Assembly: GCA_023657465.1 (NCBI GenBank) | Contig: JAGTJX010000003.1 | Coordinates: 800,830 to 864,829, forward strand | From: Lysobacteraceae bacterium | Lineage (GTDB): Bacteria > Bdellovibrionota > UBA1018 > JAGTJX01 | DNA length: 64,000 nt | Reading direction: 5' to 3' | In this document: piece after piece, positions 17,617 to 26,941 of the stretch | How positions within the stretch are numbered: the stretch's first letter is position 1 | Layout: every line of letters starts with the position of its first letter | The notes under the pieces: model-generated | Told to the model about the DNA's origin: nothing | Databases searched by the model: none | What the model saw: only the letters and a program-made list of their open reading frames with translations | Translations under genes and position numbers: made by a program

Positions 17617-17703
17617 GAGCATACATCCTTTTGCATGAGCCTCATCATGAAGGTGTATTTTGGAAATGAATATTAACTCAGTATCGCTACCTGAAGTATG
17701 GGA

Positions 17704-18501
17704 CTACCGATTGTCTTCAGACATTCTCTCAATGACGAAATCAACAGGAACTGATTTTGAGACGACCTCGCCGATTACATCTTTCGAAGTGTCTACGCCG
17801 GCCTTGGTCAGATCAGCTGGAGAATCCTTATCGATACTAGGACCGAATTGAGTGACGTAATGAGCTAGTGCCCAGCGGTCTTCAGCAGGAAGAGTTGCAA
17901 AAGCGGGCATTGAATTAAGACCCTTTGTGAGTGTCCCTACGATTACGCTTGGTTTACGGCCATTTTTCCAGCCATCTGTAGCTGTGAAGTTCCTTGGCTT
18001 AGGATTGAGACCAGCAGAAGCAGGGCCATTGCCTTGTCCCGCAGATCCATGGCAAGTCACACATTGAGCATCAAACAATGCTTTTCCATGAGCAACGATT
18101 TCTGGTGTCGAATTCCATGGTTTCTTAAACTTTGCAGGGCCAGAAGCCGTTTTAAAAAATGCTTCACCTTTTGGAATGGAGTCAGATCGAATCAATACGT
18201 CAGCAAAAGTCAGAATCATAAAGAAAGTAACGAATAGAAAAGAAGTACAGAAGATGACGACGTTTTCTTTGGAATCATATTTGAGACCCATGAAGAACAT
18301 GCAAACGAGAGTGGCTTTGAATGTGGCAACAGCCATTGCAATGATGAAGTTCCATGCACCGAAGTCAAACTGAGCAATCCAAACTGTGATGAATGTGAAG
18401 AAAAGCAGAATGAGCCAAATCTTAATGCCCATACTCTCAGGAAGAATGTGGTGCTTATGCTCTTCGTGAGAACCGCCCGAATGATGATTGTCGTGACTCA
18501 T
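17704..18501 (-). CDS. coxD: Cytochrome c oxidase subunit IV fused to cytochrome c
   Basis: Last gene of the caa3 oxidase operon. The N-terminal part (His-rich start, then three membrane helices at about residues 25-115) matches the small prokaryotic subunit IV. It is followed by a cytochrome c domain with the heme motif CVTCHG near residue 150 and a distal methionine in MPAFATLP. The tail of about 45 residues has no known domain. Since CoxB also carries a cytochrome c domain, the complex should bind two c hemes. Gene symbol given by position and N-terminal similarity. Confidence 0.85.
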   Translation of the reverse strand: MSHDNHHSGGSHEEHKHHILPESMGIKIWLILLFFTFITVWIAQFDFGAWNFIIAMAVATFKATLVCMFFMGLKYDSKENVVIFCTSFLFVTFFMILTFADVLIRSDSIPKGEAFFKTASGPAKFKKPWNSTPEIVAHGKALFDAQCVTCHGSAGQGNGPASAGLNPKPRNFTATDGWKNGRKPSVIVGTLTKGLNSMPAFATLPAEDRWALAHYVTQFGPSIDKDSPADLTKAGVDTSKDVIGEVVSKSVPVDFVIERMSEDNR

Positions 18502-18523
18502 TTTAATCTATTCCTTCCGTCTC

Positions 18524-19159
18524 TCAGCTCGCCAAATACAGTAATGGAAACAAATAAATCCAAACCAAATCCACAAAGTGCCAATAAAGTCCTGTGCACT
18601 CAACAGGTGTAAAATACTTGTCTGTGAACTCACCGCGAAGAGTTCTCATATAAATCCAAGCGAGAACAACGATACCGCCGATGACGTGAATTCCGTGAAG
18701 ACCTGTCAGAACGAAGTAAACAGAGAAAAACTGTGGAGCCTTAGGATGAATCGGCTCATGATATGAAAACAATCCACCTGGGAGCAATCCCTCGTGAATC
18801 TTGTGCATGTACTCGAAGTATTTAATCACTAAGAACACACAAGCGAGCAGAATGGTAACAAGAATCAAGTTTGCAGACTTCTTCTGCTGTCCCTTCTGTG
18901 CTGCAGTCACCCCTAATGCCATGGTGAGAGAACTACAAATCAGAACCACTGTGTTAGTCGCTCCCAACTTCCAGTTCAAATACTTGTGAGCTTCATGCAT
19001 GAGATCTGGGTTCAAAATTCTGTAAATCGCATAGGCAACAAACAGACCTGCGAAGAAGAGAACTTCGTTAACTAGAAAAACCCAGAGACCTTGTTTAGAG
19101 GCTTCGAACTCTGCTGCTGCTGATTCAAAATGATGGGCGTGATGGTTTTTATTTCCCAT
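18524..19159 (-). CDS. coxC: Cytochrome c oxidase subunit III
   Basis: Membrane subunit that stabilises the oxidase and its proton uptake path. Several transmembrane helices are visible in 211 residues, including the conserved WVFLVNEVLFFAGLFVAYA and the C-terminal LHGIHVIGGIVVLAW plus YWHFVDLVWIYLFPLLYL segments found in subunit III. It lies between coxA (11 bases upstream) and coxD (22 bases downstream) in one operon. Confidence 0.94.
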   Translation of the reverse strand: MGNKNHHAHHFESAAAEFEASKQGLWVFLVNEVLFFAGLFVAYAIYRILNPDLMHEAHKYLNWKLGATNTVVLICSSLTMALGVTAAQKGQQKKSANLILVTILLACVFLVIKYFEYMHKIHEGLLPGGLFSYHEPIHPKAPQFFSVYFVLTGLHGIHVIGGIVVLAWIYMRTLRGEFTDKYFTPVECTGLYWHFVDLVWIYLFPLLYLAS

Positions 19160-19170
19160 AATATCCTCTC

Positions 19171-20775
19171 TTAAGCGTCCTTGAATTCATATGGACCATC
19201 CGTGACCTTCGGAATAGTTGTAAAGTTTTCGTGATGTGGAGGTGAAGTAGTCTGCCACTCGAGTGTCATTGCATTCCATGGATTCGAAGACGCTTTCTCA
19301 CCACGATAGATTGCGTAGATCATATAAATCGCAACCCAGAGAAGTCCTGCACCGATCATCCAAGATCCATAGGTCGACATGCGGTTAAGGGCTGTGAATT
19401 CTGGAAGATAATCGTAATACCTACGAGGCATTCCTCTAGAACCCAAAACAAACTGAGGGAAGAATGTAACGTTGAATCCAAGGAATATGACGAGGCATGC
19501 AAGCTTAGCTTGAGTTTCATTATACATACGACCCCAGATTTTAGGCCACCAGTAATGCATTCCACCTAGGAATGCCATGATGGTTCCTCCCACCATGACG
19601 TAATGGAAGTGCGCTACGACGAAGTAAGTGTGAGTGAGATGAACATCAGACGCGAGAGTTGCTAAGAAAATTCCAGTGAGTCCACCGATAGTGAAAACGA
19701 AGAGGAACGCAAACGCATAGAGCATCGGAGTTTTGAAGATAATTCTGCCTTTGTACATCGTCGCAACCCAACCGAACACTTTCACGCCTGTAGGAACTGC
19801 TACGAACATGGTGATGAGTGAGAAGAGGAAGTTTGCGAGATCGGATTGATTGCTTACAAACATGTGATGTCCCCACACAACGAATGAAACGAGTGCAATA
19901 CCGAAGATCGCAAGCGCCATCGCTGTATAACCGAACATAGGCTTTCGTGAGAATACTGGAATGATCTCGTTAATCACACCCATACCCGGAAGAACCATGA
20001 TGTACACAGCTGGATGTGAATAGAACCAGAAGAAGTGTTGAAACAGAACTGGATCACCACCCAATGCAGGATCGAAAATTCCGATACCCATTGCACGCTC
20101 TAAGAACAATAAAAACGTTGTGAGTGCAATCACAGGAGTAGCTAGAACTTGAATGATACTCGTTGCATAGAGCGCCCAACAGAAAAGCGGAAGACGCGAC
20201 CATGTGAGACCTGGAGCGCGCAGTTTATGAATCGTAACAATGAAATTCAATCCTGTGAAGATTGAAGAGAATCCCATGATGAACGCGCCCATGACCACCA
20301 TGCTGGCGTTCGTACCTGTACGAATCGAGTACGGAGTGTAGAATGTCCATCCAGTATCAACACCTTTTAAGAAAAGAGTTGATGTCGCTAGAGCTGCTCC
20401 AGCAAGATACACATAATACGAAGCAAGATTCAGTCTAGGAAATGCTACGTCCTTCGCGCCGACTTGCATCGGGAGGAAGAAGTTTCCAAGAGCTGCAGGA
20501 ATGAGCGGAATGATGACCATGAAGACCATGATCGTGCCGTGGTACGTGAATGCTTTATTGTACTGATCCGCAGTCATGATGGTCTGACCTGGAGCAATCA
20601 ATTCATAACGAACAAGAAGAGCCGCAATTCCACCGAAAAAGAAAAACAACAGTGTTGTCCAAAGGTACATGATCCCGATTCGCTTGTGATCGAGAGTCGC
20701 TAACCAAGACATGATGCCCTTGCCGTGGTTTAAATAGTTTGAACTTTCTCCTGCATGATGCTCGTCGTGTGACAT
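19171..20775 (-). CDS. coxA: Cytochrome c oxidase subunit I (A2-type)
   Basis: Catalytic heme-copper subunit that reduces oxygen to water and pumps protons. The CuB/active-site strand is [14 protein letters not shown], with the His254-Tyr258 crosslink pair. The glutamate of the A1-type HPEVY is replaced by alanine and preceded by Tyr-Ser, the hallmark of A2-type oxidases. Further heme and copper histidines are in YHGTIM, WGHHMF and [12 protein letters not shown]. Twelve or more helices fit the 534-residue length. It is preceded by coxB and followed by coxC and coxD. Confidence 0.97.
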   Translation of the reverse strand: MSHDEHHAGESSNYLNHGKGIMSWLATLDHKRIGIMYLWTTLLFFFFGGIAALLVRYELIAPGQTIMTADQYNKAFTYHGTIMVFMVIIPLIPAALGNFFLPMQVGAKDVAFPRLNLASYYVYLAGAALATSTLFLKGVDTGWTFYTPYSIRTGTNASMVVMGAFIMGFSSIFTGLNFIVTIHKLRAPGLTWSRLPLFCWALYATSIIQVLATPVIALTTFLLFLERAMGIGIFDPALGGDPVLFQHFFWFYSHPAVYIMVLPGMGVINEIIPVFSRKPMFGYTAMALAIFGIALVSFVVWGHHMFVSNQSDLANFLFSLITMFVAVPTGVKVFGWVATMYKGRIIFKTPMLYAFAFLFVFTIGGLTGIFLATLASDVHLTHTYFVVAHFHYVMVGGTIMAFLGGMHYWWPKIWGRMYNETQAKLACLVIFLGFNVTFFPQFVLGSRGMPRRYYDYLPEFTALNRMSTYGSWMIGAGLLWVAIYMIYAIYRGEKASSNPWNAMTLEWQTTSPPHHENFTTIPKVTDGPYEFKDA

Positions 20776-20783
20776 AATCTCTC

Positions 20784-21833
20784 CTATTTAATACTCTTAA
20801 AATATGCAATGAGCGCGTTGATTTCTTCAGCACTCACTTGACCCTTGAACGTAGGCATCGAAGGAACGAATCCCTTCACTACTTTTTTGTTCGGCTCATA
20901 AATACTTTCAGTCACGTAGTCTTCGTTGAAGATAACAGTCGATCCATCTGCAAGTTCAACTTTTGAACCCCAGAGACCTTTGTAACTTGGACCAATACGT
21001 GTTGTTCCATCTTCAGTGTGACAAGCGACGCAGCCTTTGGTTTGACTGAGTTTCTTACCCTGTTCAGCTAGTGATCCACCGCTAGAAGGAGCAGCTCCTG
21101 AATCATTCGGAGCGACTCCACCGAACGCGAGTGGAATATGAGCAGGTTCTACATTGATTTTTTTTCCACGCTGGAAATCAGACCAGTCTTTTTCGTTTAG
21201 AGCGTAAAGCGAAGCTAACATTCCTGAGTGAGCTGTTCCGCAATAAGCTGTGCAATAAACTTGGTGTCTGCCTTCTTTGGTCGCTTCGAACCAAATATAT
21301 CCATGCATTCCTGGAACGACGTCACGCTTAATTCTGAAGTTAGGAATGAAGAATCCGTGAAGAACATCGTCTGAAGTCATGATGAGTTTCACAGGCTTTC
21401 CAACTGGAACATAAACTTCGTTCACCAACGTGCGACCATCTTCATACTGGAATTGCCAAAGCCATTGCTTACCTATGACTTTGATTTCCATTGCGTCTGA
21501 AGGTGGAGTGCGGATGTCCTTGTAGAGAATCCATCCCCAAGCGAAGACGATGAGAACTAAAACTGTAGGAATCGCCGTCCAAAAAATTTCGAGTGCGGTA
21601 TTGCCGTGAATGTATTTTGCTTTCCAACCCGCTCTGTCGCGGTACTTGATTGCAAAAACAACCATTCCGATAATAACAATTGCGAAGAAAAATGCGCTGA
21701 GTCCGATGAGGAAATTATAAAGAGAATCGAATCTAGCTGCGTACTCTGTGCCCTGAGGGGGTAGCCCCGTTTGTGCTAAGGCTTCTGTCACGAAGAACAT
21801 CGATGTCCATGCCCCTTTCAATAATGATTTCAT
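20784..21833 (-). CDS. coxB: Cytochrome c oxidase subunit II with C-terminal cytochrome c
   Basis: Receives electrons from cytochrome c and passes them via the CuA centre to subunit I. The order is: leader, two membrane helices, a cupredoxin domain with the full CuA set [12 protein letters not shown], a Ser/Gly/Ala-rich linker, then a cytochrome c domain with CVACH and a distal methionine in VPSMPTF. This makes it a caa3-type subunit. I chose the ATG at 21831-21833 (349 aa), which follows the sco1 stop by 10 bases. Starts at 21860 or 21893 would overlap sco1. Confidence 0.95.
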   Translation of the reverse strand: MKSLLKGAWTSMFFVTEALAQTGLPPQGTEYAARFDSLYNFLIGLSAFFFAIVIIGMVVFAIKYRDRAGWKAKYIHGNTALEIFWTAIPTVLVLIVFAWGWILYKDIRTPPSDAMEIKVIGKQWLWQFQYEDGRTLVNEVYVPVGKPVKLIMTSDDVLHGFFIPNFRIKRDVVPGMHGYIWFEATKEGRHQVYCTAYCGTAHSGMLASLYALNEKDWSDFQRGKKINVEPAHIPLAFGGVAPNDSGAAPSSGGSLAEQGKKLSQTKGCVACHTEDGTTRIGPSYKGLWGSKVELADGSTVIFNEDYVTESIYEPNKKVVKGFVPSMPTFKGQVSAEEINALIAYFKSIK

Positions 21834-21843
21834 TTGTTTGTAC

Positions 21844-22665
21844 TCACAGTATAACTTCATTACGCCTGCGTTGTCTGCTCCAAAAAACACCAAAAAAGAT
21901 CCCCATCACTAAAACAGTAAGTGCACCCGCAATCTGCATCACTCGAAATGCATAGAGGGAATAACCACCCATTTTTGGATCATAGTGGAAGCAATACATC
22001 AGAACTTTGTCGACGATGGTGCCGACTTTTCCATTTGACGCTTCTAGTAATGCGAATTTGAGATTTTTTTTCTCAAACTGAACACCATACAAATATCTAG
22101 AGACCACTCCCTCAGGAGTGAGAAGCATTAATGCTGCGCTGTGTGCAAATTCTTTTTGTCTTGGATCATAGTGAAAACCGAACCCTACTTGGTCAGCGAG
22201 CTTTTTGATTTGCTCTTCGCGCCCTGTCAAAAACCTCCAGCCTTGAGGATCAATATTGCGGCCGTAAGCTTTGAGAAAACTGGCCTTCTTCTTCGTTGCT
22301 AGATCTGCTAGCTCACGGTGATCCATACTCACACTGAGGATGGTGAACTGGTGACCCGCATTCCACTCAAGCTCCTTGATCACATCAAGCATCCCATTGA
22401 GAAGCAATCCACAGAGATTAGGACAGTTGTAATAAACGATATTCAGGATGACGGGTTTACCAGACTGAAAGAAAGACTTCAGAGGGAGCTCTTTTCCCGA
22501 TTCATCTCTGAGTAAGAGGGTTTCCAAATCTACTTTTGAGCCGAGCTTTTCTGAAATCCCCGCTTCTTTGAGTTGAGGCGGAGTAGCGTTTGGTTTTTCG
22601 ATTTCCATCGCTGAAGAACAAGTGAGTAAGAGTGCAGTTAATGCAGTTGAAACAAGATGGATCAT
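21844..22665 (-). CDS. SCO1/SenC copper chaperone
   Basis: Membrane-bound thioredoxin-fold protein that helps load copper into the CuA site of CoxB. The copper ligands are visible: Cys81 and Cys85 in YYNCPNLCG and His175 in EFAHSAA. There is an N-terminal hydrophobic leader (TALLLTCSS, an imperfect lipobox) and, less usually, a C-terminal transmembrane helix near residues 240-262. It is the first gene of the oxidase operon and shares a 31-base intergenic space with the divergent heme O synthase gene. Confidence 0.92.
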   Translation of the reverse strand: MIHLVSTALTALLLTCSSAMEIEKPNATPPQLKEAGISEKLGSKVDLETLLLRDESGKELPLKSFFQSGKPVILNIVYYNCPNLCGLLLNGMLDVIKELEWNAGHQFTILSVSMDHRELADLATKKKASFLKAYGRNIDPQGWRFLTGREEQIKKLADQVGFGFHYDPRQKEFAHSAALMLLTPEGVVSRYLYGVQFEKKNLKFALLEASNGKVGTIVDKVLMYCFHYDPKMGGYSLYAFRVMQIAGALTVLVMGIFFGVFWSRQRRRNEVIL

Positions 22666-22696
22666 AGTAGGCTTGTTATGCTACTTTGATCCTCAA

Positions 22697-23656
22697 ATGA
22701 CAAGTCTCTCAGCCAAAATCACTCAGTACAAAGCATTCTCAAAATCTGGAATCGTGACACTCGTTCTCATCAGTGTTGTCGGTGGTTATTTTATGAGCAT
22801 GCCGCTGGATCAGTCGTTTCAAATAGGACATTTTGTGCTGACATTGGCTGGAGTTTTGTTTCTTGCCTCAGGATCCTCTGCCCTCAACCAATTCCAAGAG
22901 ATTAGACTGGACGCCAAAATGCCAAGGACTGCTGGTCGCCCACTTCCATCTGGCGGAATGTCTGAGCGTGAAGCATTGATTTTCATTGGGGTGTCCTTAT
23001 TGATAGGGATTTTGTGCTTGGCGAAGATCTCTGTTTTAGTTCTCTTTTTAGGTTTAGGCGCAGTTTTCTCTTATAATGGACTCTACACGATGTGGTGGAA
23101 ACCTCGCATGGCTTACGCTGCAGTTCCAGGAGCAGTTCCTGGTGCACTTCCTATTCTCATGGGTGCAGCTTCGGCCGCAGACGGGATAAACGCCTCCGGC
23201 GTTTATTGGTTTTTCATTCTCTTCTTCTGGCAGATGCCTCACTTTTGGGTGTTAGCGGATCGCTACAGTGCCGATTACCGAGCAGGCGGAATCCCTACTC
23301 TTCCAGTCTCTCGCGGGACAGAAGTCACTCACTTCCAGATTGTGCTCTGGTGCTTGGCTTATATTGGTCTTGCATTGGCAGGCCCTCTTTTCTTAGAGGC
23401 GGAGTGGATTTATTTTATTGGCGCGCTTGTTGTCAGTGTCGCAATTCTTTTTGAGCTTGTAAGGTACTCTAAAGCACGTCTAATCGTTTCATCTGCTGTG
23501 ACTACAATTGGAACTACAGCAGAACCCGATCCTACTGAAAAGAAAGCATGGCTCAGATTCTTCCTCTGGGTCAACTTCAGCTTGATTCTGTTTCTCCTCT
23601 TCGCAGTAATTGACCGCTGGAAGATGGTCTGGTTCCCTAGTCTTTGGGTTGAGTAG
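22697..23656 (+). CDS. ctaB: Protoheme IX farnesyltransferase (heme O synthase)
   Basis: UbiA-family prenyltransferase that adds the farnesyl chain to heme B, the first step toward the heme A of CoxA. The two prenyl-diphosphate binding regions are NQFQEIRLDAKMPRTAGRPL and ADRYSADYRAGGIPTLPVSR. In the first, a Glu replaces the first Asp of the usual N-x3-D-x3-D. About eight membrane helices follow. I start at the ATG at 22697 (319 aa), because the earlier frame overlaps antisense sco1. It is transcribed divergently from the oxidase operon. Confidence 0.94.
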   Translation: MTSLSAKITQYKAFSKSGIVTLVLISVVGGYFMSMPLDQSFQIGHFVLTLAGVLFLASGSSALNQFQEIRLDAKMPRTAGRPLPSGGMSEREALIFIGVSLLIGILCLAKISVLVLFLGLGAVFSYNGLYTMWWKPRMAYAAVPGAVPGALPILMGAASAADGINASGVYWFFILFFWQMPHFWVLADRYSADYRAGGIPTLPVSRGTEVTHFQIVLWCLAYIGLALAGPLFLEAEWIYFIGALVVSVAILFELVRYSKARLIVSSAVTTIGTTAEPDPTEKKAWLRFFLWVNFSLILFLLFAVIDRWKMVWFPSLWVE

Positions 23657-23666
23657 CGTCCTCTAT

Positions 23667-23753
23667 GCGCAAACTTTGCGCCATATTTCCCTTTTTCGGA
23701 ATTATGACACACTTTCGTTCATGAACTAGGGCCATATTTCCTTTTTAGGAAAT
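23667..23753. repeat. Short palindrome and two direct copies of a 22-bp motif downstream of ctaB
   Basis: GCGCAAA-C-TTTGCGC (23667-23681) is a perfect inverted repeat. It runs into the first copy (23680-23701) of a motif GCCATATTTCC(C)TTTTTnGGAA, and the second copy lies at 23731-23753. Each copy is itself an imperfect palindrome (ATTTCC...GGAAAT). The rest of the gap between ctaB and the next gene holds a terminator. Confidence 0.55.
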
Positions 23754-23765
23754 AGAGCGAATGTA

Positions 23766-23811
23766 CAAATAAAAAAGCCAACTCTGTGCGATTAGCATCC
23801 AGAGTCGGCTT
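23766..23811 (-). terminator. Rho-independent terminator of the gene at 23832-24419
   Basis: Read on the minus strand, AAGCCGACTCTG and CAGAGTTGGCTT form an 11- to 12-pair stem with one mismatch around a 13-base loop, followed directly by a run of T (TTTTTT ATTTG). It starts 20 bases after the stop codon of the upstream minus-strand gene. Confidence 0.85.
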
Positions 23812-23831
23812 ATGATTAAACTTTAGATTTA

Positions 23832-24419
23832 TTACTTACGGTAATAGTCTTCAAGGAGCTCTTTGTTTTTCTTCTCATCAATTTCGGGTTTGTAACTCTT
23901 GAGGCGCTCAATATCTTCTTTAGCTGTTTTAACTGTAAACTCCACTTCAGTAATATAATCCTTATCTGCATTTTTCTGATTTGGATAGTAATTTTGCCCA
24001 TGATTTGAGATGTACATTTTCCCTGTGCTCACCAATACACCATCAAATCTGACAAGTGGATTAAAACCAGGATTGTTCTCTGAAAGGTTAACGGAGAAAG
24101 TAGCGTAGGGTTTAGTTTTGAATTCTGCTGCTACAGAGTTAATTGCATCATTAAACTTTGGATTCGCACAGATGCGCTCTTGGAAATCCCTCATTTTTTT
24201 AAGTAGTTCCGTAGGAGCAATTTTCGCAAGCTTATCTTTGCTTCGATCTCCTTTTACATATTTTCCATCAGTGTATTCTTGAACACGCGCTGTATCGCTA
24301 TTGGCGTATTCAGGATGTTTATAAAAATGGATTGTTGCTTTAATATTCGGATTCTTACATGGCCCACTTGCCATTGCACTACTTGCTGCAAACACTGCCA
24401 TCACTAATAATGTTTTCAT
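23832..24419 (-). CDS. Exported protein of unknown function
   Basis: A 195-residue protein with a signal peptide ending near SAMASG. The mature part starts GPCKNPN, has two cysteines (a possible disulfide) and is rich in lysine and asparagine, with a charged helical C-terminus (about residues 165-195). I recognise no family. It sits between the oxidase and alternative complex III genes but has its own terminator. It also has a 13-C tract 28 bases before its ATG, so it is probably an independent unit. Confidence 0.75.
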   Translation of the reverse strand: MKTLLVMAVFAASSAMASGPCKNPNIKATIHFYKHPEYANSDTARVQEYTDGKYVKGDRSKDKLAKIAPTELLKKMRDFQERICANPKFNDAINSVAAEFKTKPYATFSVNLSENNPGFNPLVRFDGVLVSTGKMYISNHGQNYYPNQKNADKDYITEVEFTVKTAKEDIERLKSYKPEIDEKKNKELLEDYYRK

Positions 24420-24447
24420 TTAAACTTTCCTCCAGCTGACAATTCTA

Positions 24448-24460
24448 CCCCCCCCCCCCC
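24448..24460. repeat. Homopolymer of 13 C upstream of an exported-protein gene
   Basis: Thirteen consecutive C (G on the coding strand) lie 28 bases upstream of the ATG of the minus-strand gene at 23832-24419. This is where a promoter spacer or the 5' untranslated region would be. Tracts of this length slip readily during replication. The remaining sequence to actF (24461-24575) shows nothing else I can name. Confidence 0.9.
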
Positions 24461-24575
24461 GATAGAACTCAATGACAGTGATTTGACTGAGACCATACGC
24501 GATGCGATGAGGTTCGCGAAACACGAACTCAGCAAGCGGATGTCTCACTGATATGAGTGACGACTAAAGGATTGA

Positions 24576-25778
24576 CTAAATATGATGATGGAACACAGAG
24601 TTCGCAAGATTCGGATCACCGATAGCCACTACATTATTCTTCGAGAGGAATCGGAATAAGAAGAATCCGAAGACTCCCAAGAATCCAACAGTAGTGCCGA
24701 GCTCAATCCATCCCAGCTGCAAGCCCTTGTTACCGAAAAACTCAGGCTGAACGATCCAGATGAGATCCATATACTGAGCGATGAGCATAAAGATACCTGT
24801 ATAGAAGAGAATTGCCTCTGTACGTTTCGCGGATCTACGCATGAGGAAGAAAAACGGAACTAAGAATTTACCCACGAGTAGGAACACTGACAAGTACAAC
24901 CACGGATGGGTCATGCGCTTGATCATGTAGCCTGTTTCCTCTGGAAGGTTGGCGTACCAAATGAGCATGAACTGAGAGAATCCTATGTAAGCCCAGAACA
25001 CAGTGAATGCGAACATGAATTTACCGACATCGTGAAGGTGATTGTCGTTCACAATGCCTGTGAGCATTCCACGACGTCGGAGAAACACGAGCATGATTCC
25101 TGTTGCAGCGAGACCTGAGTAGAAGATCCCTGCGAATGCGTACACACCGAACATGGTAGAGAACCAATGAGCATCAAGCGACATCAACTGATCAAACGCA
25201 ACCATCGTGAACGAAATCGCAAAGATCATGAGGAAGATCGGAGCCATTACCTTGTTACGAGCTGAGAGAGCTGGATCACGAGATTCATCTTGCTTCAGAG
25301 AATTTCCGACCATCTTGTTTGCAAACACTAGCCATAAGAAGAGAGCGATCGAATCACGGATGATGAAAAATTTCTGATTGAGATATGAGGCTTTGCCTTC
25401 AAGCACGAGATCACCCGCTACGTATTCAGGATGAGTCCAATGATAGATGTCATGAAGTCCATAGAAGAGAACTCCGAAAGTCACGATCGCAAACGGAAGA
25501 TACGCAGTGAGTGCTTCAGACACACGACGGATCGGCGCACTCCACATGGTTTGTGAAATATACTGAACGGAAATAAAGAAGAGCGCTCCCATTGCAATAC
25601 CAAGGAAGAAGAAGTGATTCACAACAAAACTCGCCCAAGCTCTGTCCTTGTCGGCCATCATACCGGCGATGAAGAGACCTAATCCACCCAGAGCCATTGC
25701 TCCTAGAAGTCCTTGGAATCCAGACGAAACTTTTAAGCTACCTGGGTTATTGATCGTGCCTGTGTGTCCGTGTGCCAT
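24576..25778 (-). CDS. actF: Alternative complex III subunit ActF (NrfD-like membrane protein)
   Basis: Second polytopic quinone-interacting subunit of alternative complex III. About ten hydrophobic helices in 400 residues, from AMALGGLGLFIAGMM to a C-terminal FLGVFGFFLFRFL, fit the shortened NrfD-like family. The glycine-rich N-terminus is cytoplasmic or periplasmic and carries no motif. It is the last gene of actA-B-C-D-E-F, 3 bases after actE. Confidence 0.9.
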   Translation of the reverse strand: MAHGHTGTINNPGSLKVSSGFQGLLGAMALGGLGLFIAGMMADKDRAWASFVVNHFFFLGIAMGALFFISVQYISQTMWSAPIRRVSEALTAYLPFAIVTFGVLFYGLHDIYHWTHPEYVAGDLVLEGKASYLNQKFFIIRDSIALFLWLVFANKMVGNSLKQDESRDPALSARNKVMAPIFLMIFAISFTMVAFDQLMSLDAHWFSTMFGVYAFAGIFYSGLAATGIMLVFLRRRGMLTGIVNDNHLHDVGKFMFAFTVFWAYIGFSQFMLIWYANLPEETGYMIKRMTHPWLYLSVFLLVGKFLVPFFFLMRRSAKRTEAILFYTGIFMLIAQYMDLIWIVQPEFFGNKGLQLGWIELGTTVGFLGVFGFFLFRFLSKNNVVAIGDPNLANSVFHHHI

Positions 25779-25781
25779 AAA

Positions 25782-26372
25782 TTAATTTCCTTCGTAAGCT
25801 TTAATATCTTCTGCTGTTGGATTTTTCGCACGGTGAAGCGCTTGGAGGTACATCACTACTTTCCATCGATCCATCGGTTCAATCTGCGTTGCGTAGCTAG
25901 GCATGATGTTTTGGCCTTTTGAGATGATATGAAACACTCGACCTTCTTCACCTTTTGCAAAATACCCTTTAATCTTGTCACTTTGAAGCGAAGGAGGCTG
26001 AGGATACTTAGGAACAACTCCTCCATTACCTTCTCCATAAGAACCATGGCAGGCGATACAATAAATATTGAATACTTCTTGTCCACGTTTCAGGTTTGCA
26101 AAAGTTTTCTTAAGAGGATTCTTGAGAGTTTTTGCAGCTTCGTCTTGTGTCTCAGGAATAGAATAGAGAAGTTTCTCCCTAGGAATGGTTCCCTTCACAG
26201 GATAACGCATTCCGCCCTCTTCTTGGGCTTTTATAGCCTGGCTATAAACCATGTCAGGCATATAAATGAAATTGTTCTCTGAGTGCTTCATTGAAATCCC
26301 TGGATCCAAATAAAATCTGCATCCTGAGATGAAGACTGCTCCGACAATCAAAGTGGCTAGTTTATGATTCAT
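25782..26372 (-). CDS. actE: Alternative complex III subunit ActE (monoheme cytochrome c lipoprotein)
   Basis: Single-heme cytochrome c of alternative complex III, which hands electrons on toward the oxidase. The lipobox VFISGC puts a lipidated Cys at about residue 18. The heme site is CIACHG near residue 105, and a distal methionine lies in NIMPSYATQI. I start at the ATG at 26370-26372 (196 aa), which overlaps the actD stop as ATGA and has AAGAAGGG upstream. A GTG nine bases earlier lies too close to that ribosome site. Confidence 0.91.
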   Translation of the reverse strand: MNHKLATLIVGAVFISGCRFYLDPGISMKHSENNFIYMPDMVYSQAIKAQEEGGMRYPVKGTIPREKLLYSIPETQDEAAKTLKNPLKKTFANLKRGQEVFNIYCIACHGSYGEGNGGVVPKYPQPPSLQSDKIKGYFAKGEEGRVFHIISKGQNIMPSYATQIEPMDRWKVVMYLQALHRAKNPTAEDIKAYEGN

Positions 26373-26941
26373 GAGAACCACCCTTCTTGAATAACAGCTC
26401 GGACATCTTTGGCACCAGCAGTTTTCAATACTTGAATCGCTTCTGATTCAGAGAATAATTTGAAACCAGACTTAGCTTTGACTGGCTCTTCAATCGCAAT
26501 TGCGAATTTGTTGTTAGTGATCGAAGGATCAAAAATTTTCTTTTTGATATTGGGAAAACCACAAGAAATAAGAAGCGCTACGAATGTTGAAATACCTGCC
26601 AATAAAATCGTCAGTTCAAACATGATTGGAACGAATGCAGGCCAAGAATTAAATGGCTTACCACCAATAATGTGTGGCCATTCGTGACTCATCCAATATT
26701 GCATGACGAACGCAATCGAAGTACCAGACATTCCCAGAGCCAATGTGACCCAAGGAATCCATGACTTCTTCAAGCCTTGAACTTCATCTAATCCGTGAAC
26801 TGGGAACGGAGTGTAAGCATCAAACTGTTCAAAGTTTGCAGCTCGAACTGTTTTCATTCCAGTCATGATGTCTTCAGGATTATCGAAAAATCCAACCACA
26901 GCTTTCAAAGGAGCTGTTCTTTCAGAAGAATGAGATGTCAT
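26369..26941 (-). CDS. actD: Alternative complex III subunit ActD (DUF3341)
   Basis: Membrane subunit of alternative complex III with no cofactor. An N-terminal soluble domain ([12 protein letters not shown], then [14 protein letters not shown], characteristic of the family) is followed by two membrane helices at about residues 63-82 and 103-128. A short C-terminal domain with heavy-metal-associated-like secondary structure ends the protein. It is 190 aa long and overlaps both actC and actE by four bases. Confidence 0.92.
   Translation of the reverse strand: MTSHSSERTAPLKAVVGFFDNPEDIMTGMKTVRAANFEQFDAYTPFPVHGLDEVQGLKKSWIPWVTLALGMSGTSIAFVMQYWMSHEWPHIIGGKPFNSWPAFVPIMFELTILLAGISTFVALLISCGFPNIKKKIFDPSITNNKFAIAIEEPVKAKSGFKLFSESEAIQVLKTAGAKDVRAVIQEGWFS

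Noticed and set aside
23680-23753. Direct repeats as a CRISPR array
   Set aside because: There are only two imperfect copies, palindromic, without uniform spacers and with no cas genes in the window.
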